From assembly GCA_964020085.1 (NCBI GenBank), contig OZ026602.1, positions 29,471,177-29,535,176 on the forward strand: a stretch of 64,000 bases of DNA. The letters run 5' to 3'. Below are positions 63,550 to 64,000 of this stretch, one piece after another. Source of the stretch: Micromussa lordhowensis (lineage: Eukaryota > Cnidaria > Anthozoa > Scleractinia > Lobophylliidae). The notes under the pieces were generated by a model. It ran no database searches. It saw nothing but the letters and a program-made list of their open reading frames with translations, and was not told the DNA's origin. The position numbers and the translations under genes were made by a program. Within the stretch, counting starts at the first letter, position 1. Each line of letters starts with the position of its first letter.

Positions 63550-63996
63550 ATGGTATCGATTGCAAGGGAATTTTCTGGAGAATGTTTTGATTTTGATCGT
63601 CTGTGTCCTACTTGTCTTGGCGGATTGGTATTGAAGCGCGAGCAAAAGGAGGCTTTGTCTCGTTTACTCGTAGGAAAGGATGTGTTGGCTGTTCTCCCAA
63701 CTGGTTTTGGCAAGAGTTTAATCTATCAAAGTTTCGTTTTGGCGAAGGAAATGGTTGAAAGCTCCGTTGGCTGTTCTTCAAGCAGACCTTCCTGCCTTGT
63801 AATTGTGCCGCTACGTTTCGCAGGCGATAAACGCGCGGGCTTTTCCCGGGGAAGGGATGACTGTTTCGAAGTAGATTGTGAGCCATACGCACGAGGTTTT
63901 TTATCTTTCTCTGCGGGGAAACGATGTTCATTCGTTTCAATCGCTGCTCTCCCTGACTTTCCTCGTCGGTGTTTTCTCGATCAACAGCTGTCCTGA
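63550..63996 (+). CDS. RecQ-like DNA helicase, N-terminal fragment with Walker A motif
   Basis: The ATG at 63,550 opens a 148-codon frame. Residues 28-60 match RecQ helicase motifs 0 and I: LKREQKEAL, GKDVLAV, then Walker A LPTGFGKS (49-56) followed by LIYQSFVLA. SCLVIVPL (81-88) matches motif Ia. RecQ enzymes unwind DNA with ATP, with DEAH in motif II. From about codon 89 (63,814) the helicase pattern is lost and Arg/Cys/Ser-rich sequence continues to TGA at 63,994-63,996; no DEAH box appears. The true gene may splice out near 63,814 into exons beyond the window, or the copy may be broken there. The ATG lies 7 bp after the TTA repeat flanking the MITE, so the 5' leader has been altered by the insertion. 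Helicase-like copies of this type are, as I recall, multicopy in corals. Confidence 0.6.
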   Translation: MVSIAREFSGECFDFDRLCPTCLGGLVLKREQKEALSRLLVGKDVLAVLPTGFGKSLIYQSFVLAKEMVESSVGCSSSRPSCLVIVPLRFAGDKRAGFSRGRDDCFEVDCEPYARGFLSFSAGKRCSFVSIAALPDFPRRCFLDQQLS

Positions 63997-64000
63997 TGAA

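Noticed and set aside
63608..63940. 110-codon minus-strand open frame
   Set aside because: Antisense to the helicase fragment with its Walker A motif.

Overview
This window looks like eukaryotic, most likely cnidarian (stony-coral-like), DNA. There are no bacterial operons or ribosome binding sites. The recognisable coding pieces are Penelope-like retroelement (PLE) remnants with a GIY-YIG endonuclease, a harbinger/Tourist-type MITE and RecQ-like helicase fragments, set in AT-rich spacer. The coral assignment rests on recognising these repeat families from memory and was not checked by search.

Bases 1 to about 57,280 are one head-to-tail array of 57 copies of a 1005-bp unit. It continues off the left edge. 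Copies 1-12 start at 1+1005(n-1); copies 13-57 start one base later because copy 12 carries a net +1 indel. Copies are nearly identical: reading by eye I found four recurrent or single substitutions and one indel. Each unit contains, in order, a reversed CCAAT box and TATA box (242-285 of the unit), a well-formed type I hammerhead ribozyme (333-407), a short AUG peptide frame (423-473), and a broken piece of a PLE reverse transcriptase: the C-terminal thumb/linker region (448-936) without the RT catalytic core or endonuclease. I read the array as an amplified, internally deleted, non-autonomous PLE, organised like a retrozyme, whose transcripts could cut themselves into 1005-nt monomers. This is the main discovery candidate.

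The array ends abruptly near 57,280. A TIR-like inverted-repeat region (57,820-58,187) follows, then a separate, more complete 3' end of a coral-type PLE (58,237-59,222). That remnant keeps the thumb/linker, the Cys-rich segment and most of the GIY-YIG endonuclease, with frameshifts and a deletion that removes the first half of the nuclease motif. Its terminal repeat shows the same order as the array unit: CCAAT box, TATA box, hammerhead-like ribozyme (59,131-59,164).

From 59,225 to 62,120 there is AT-rich spacer with small repeats, hairpins and short duplications, and no gene I can support. The right end (62,370-64,000) holds two related N-terminal fragments of a RecQ-like helicase about 1.1 kb apart. 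The first stops just before the Walker A motif. The second has an intact Walker A and sits 8 bp downstream of the flanking repeat of a 416-bp MITE with perfect 41-bp terminal inverted repeats and a TTA target-site duplication.
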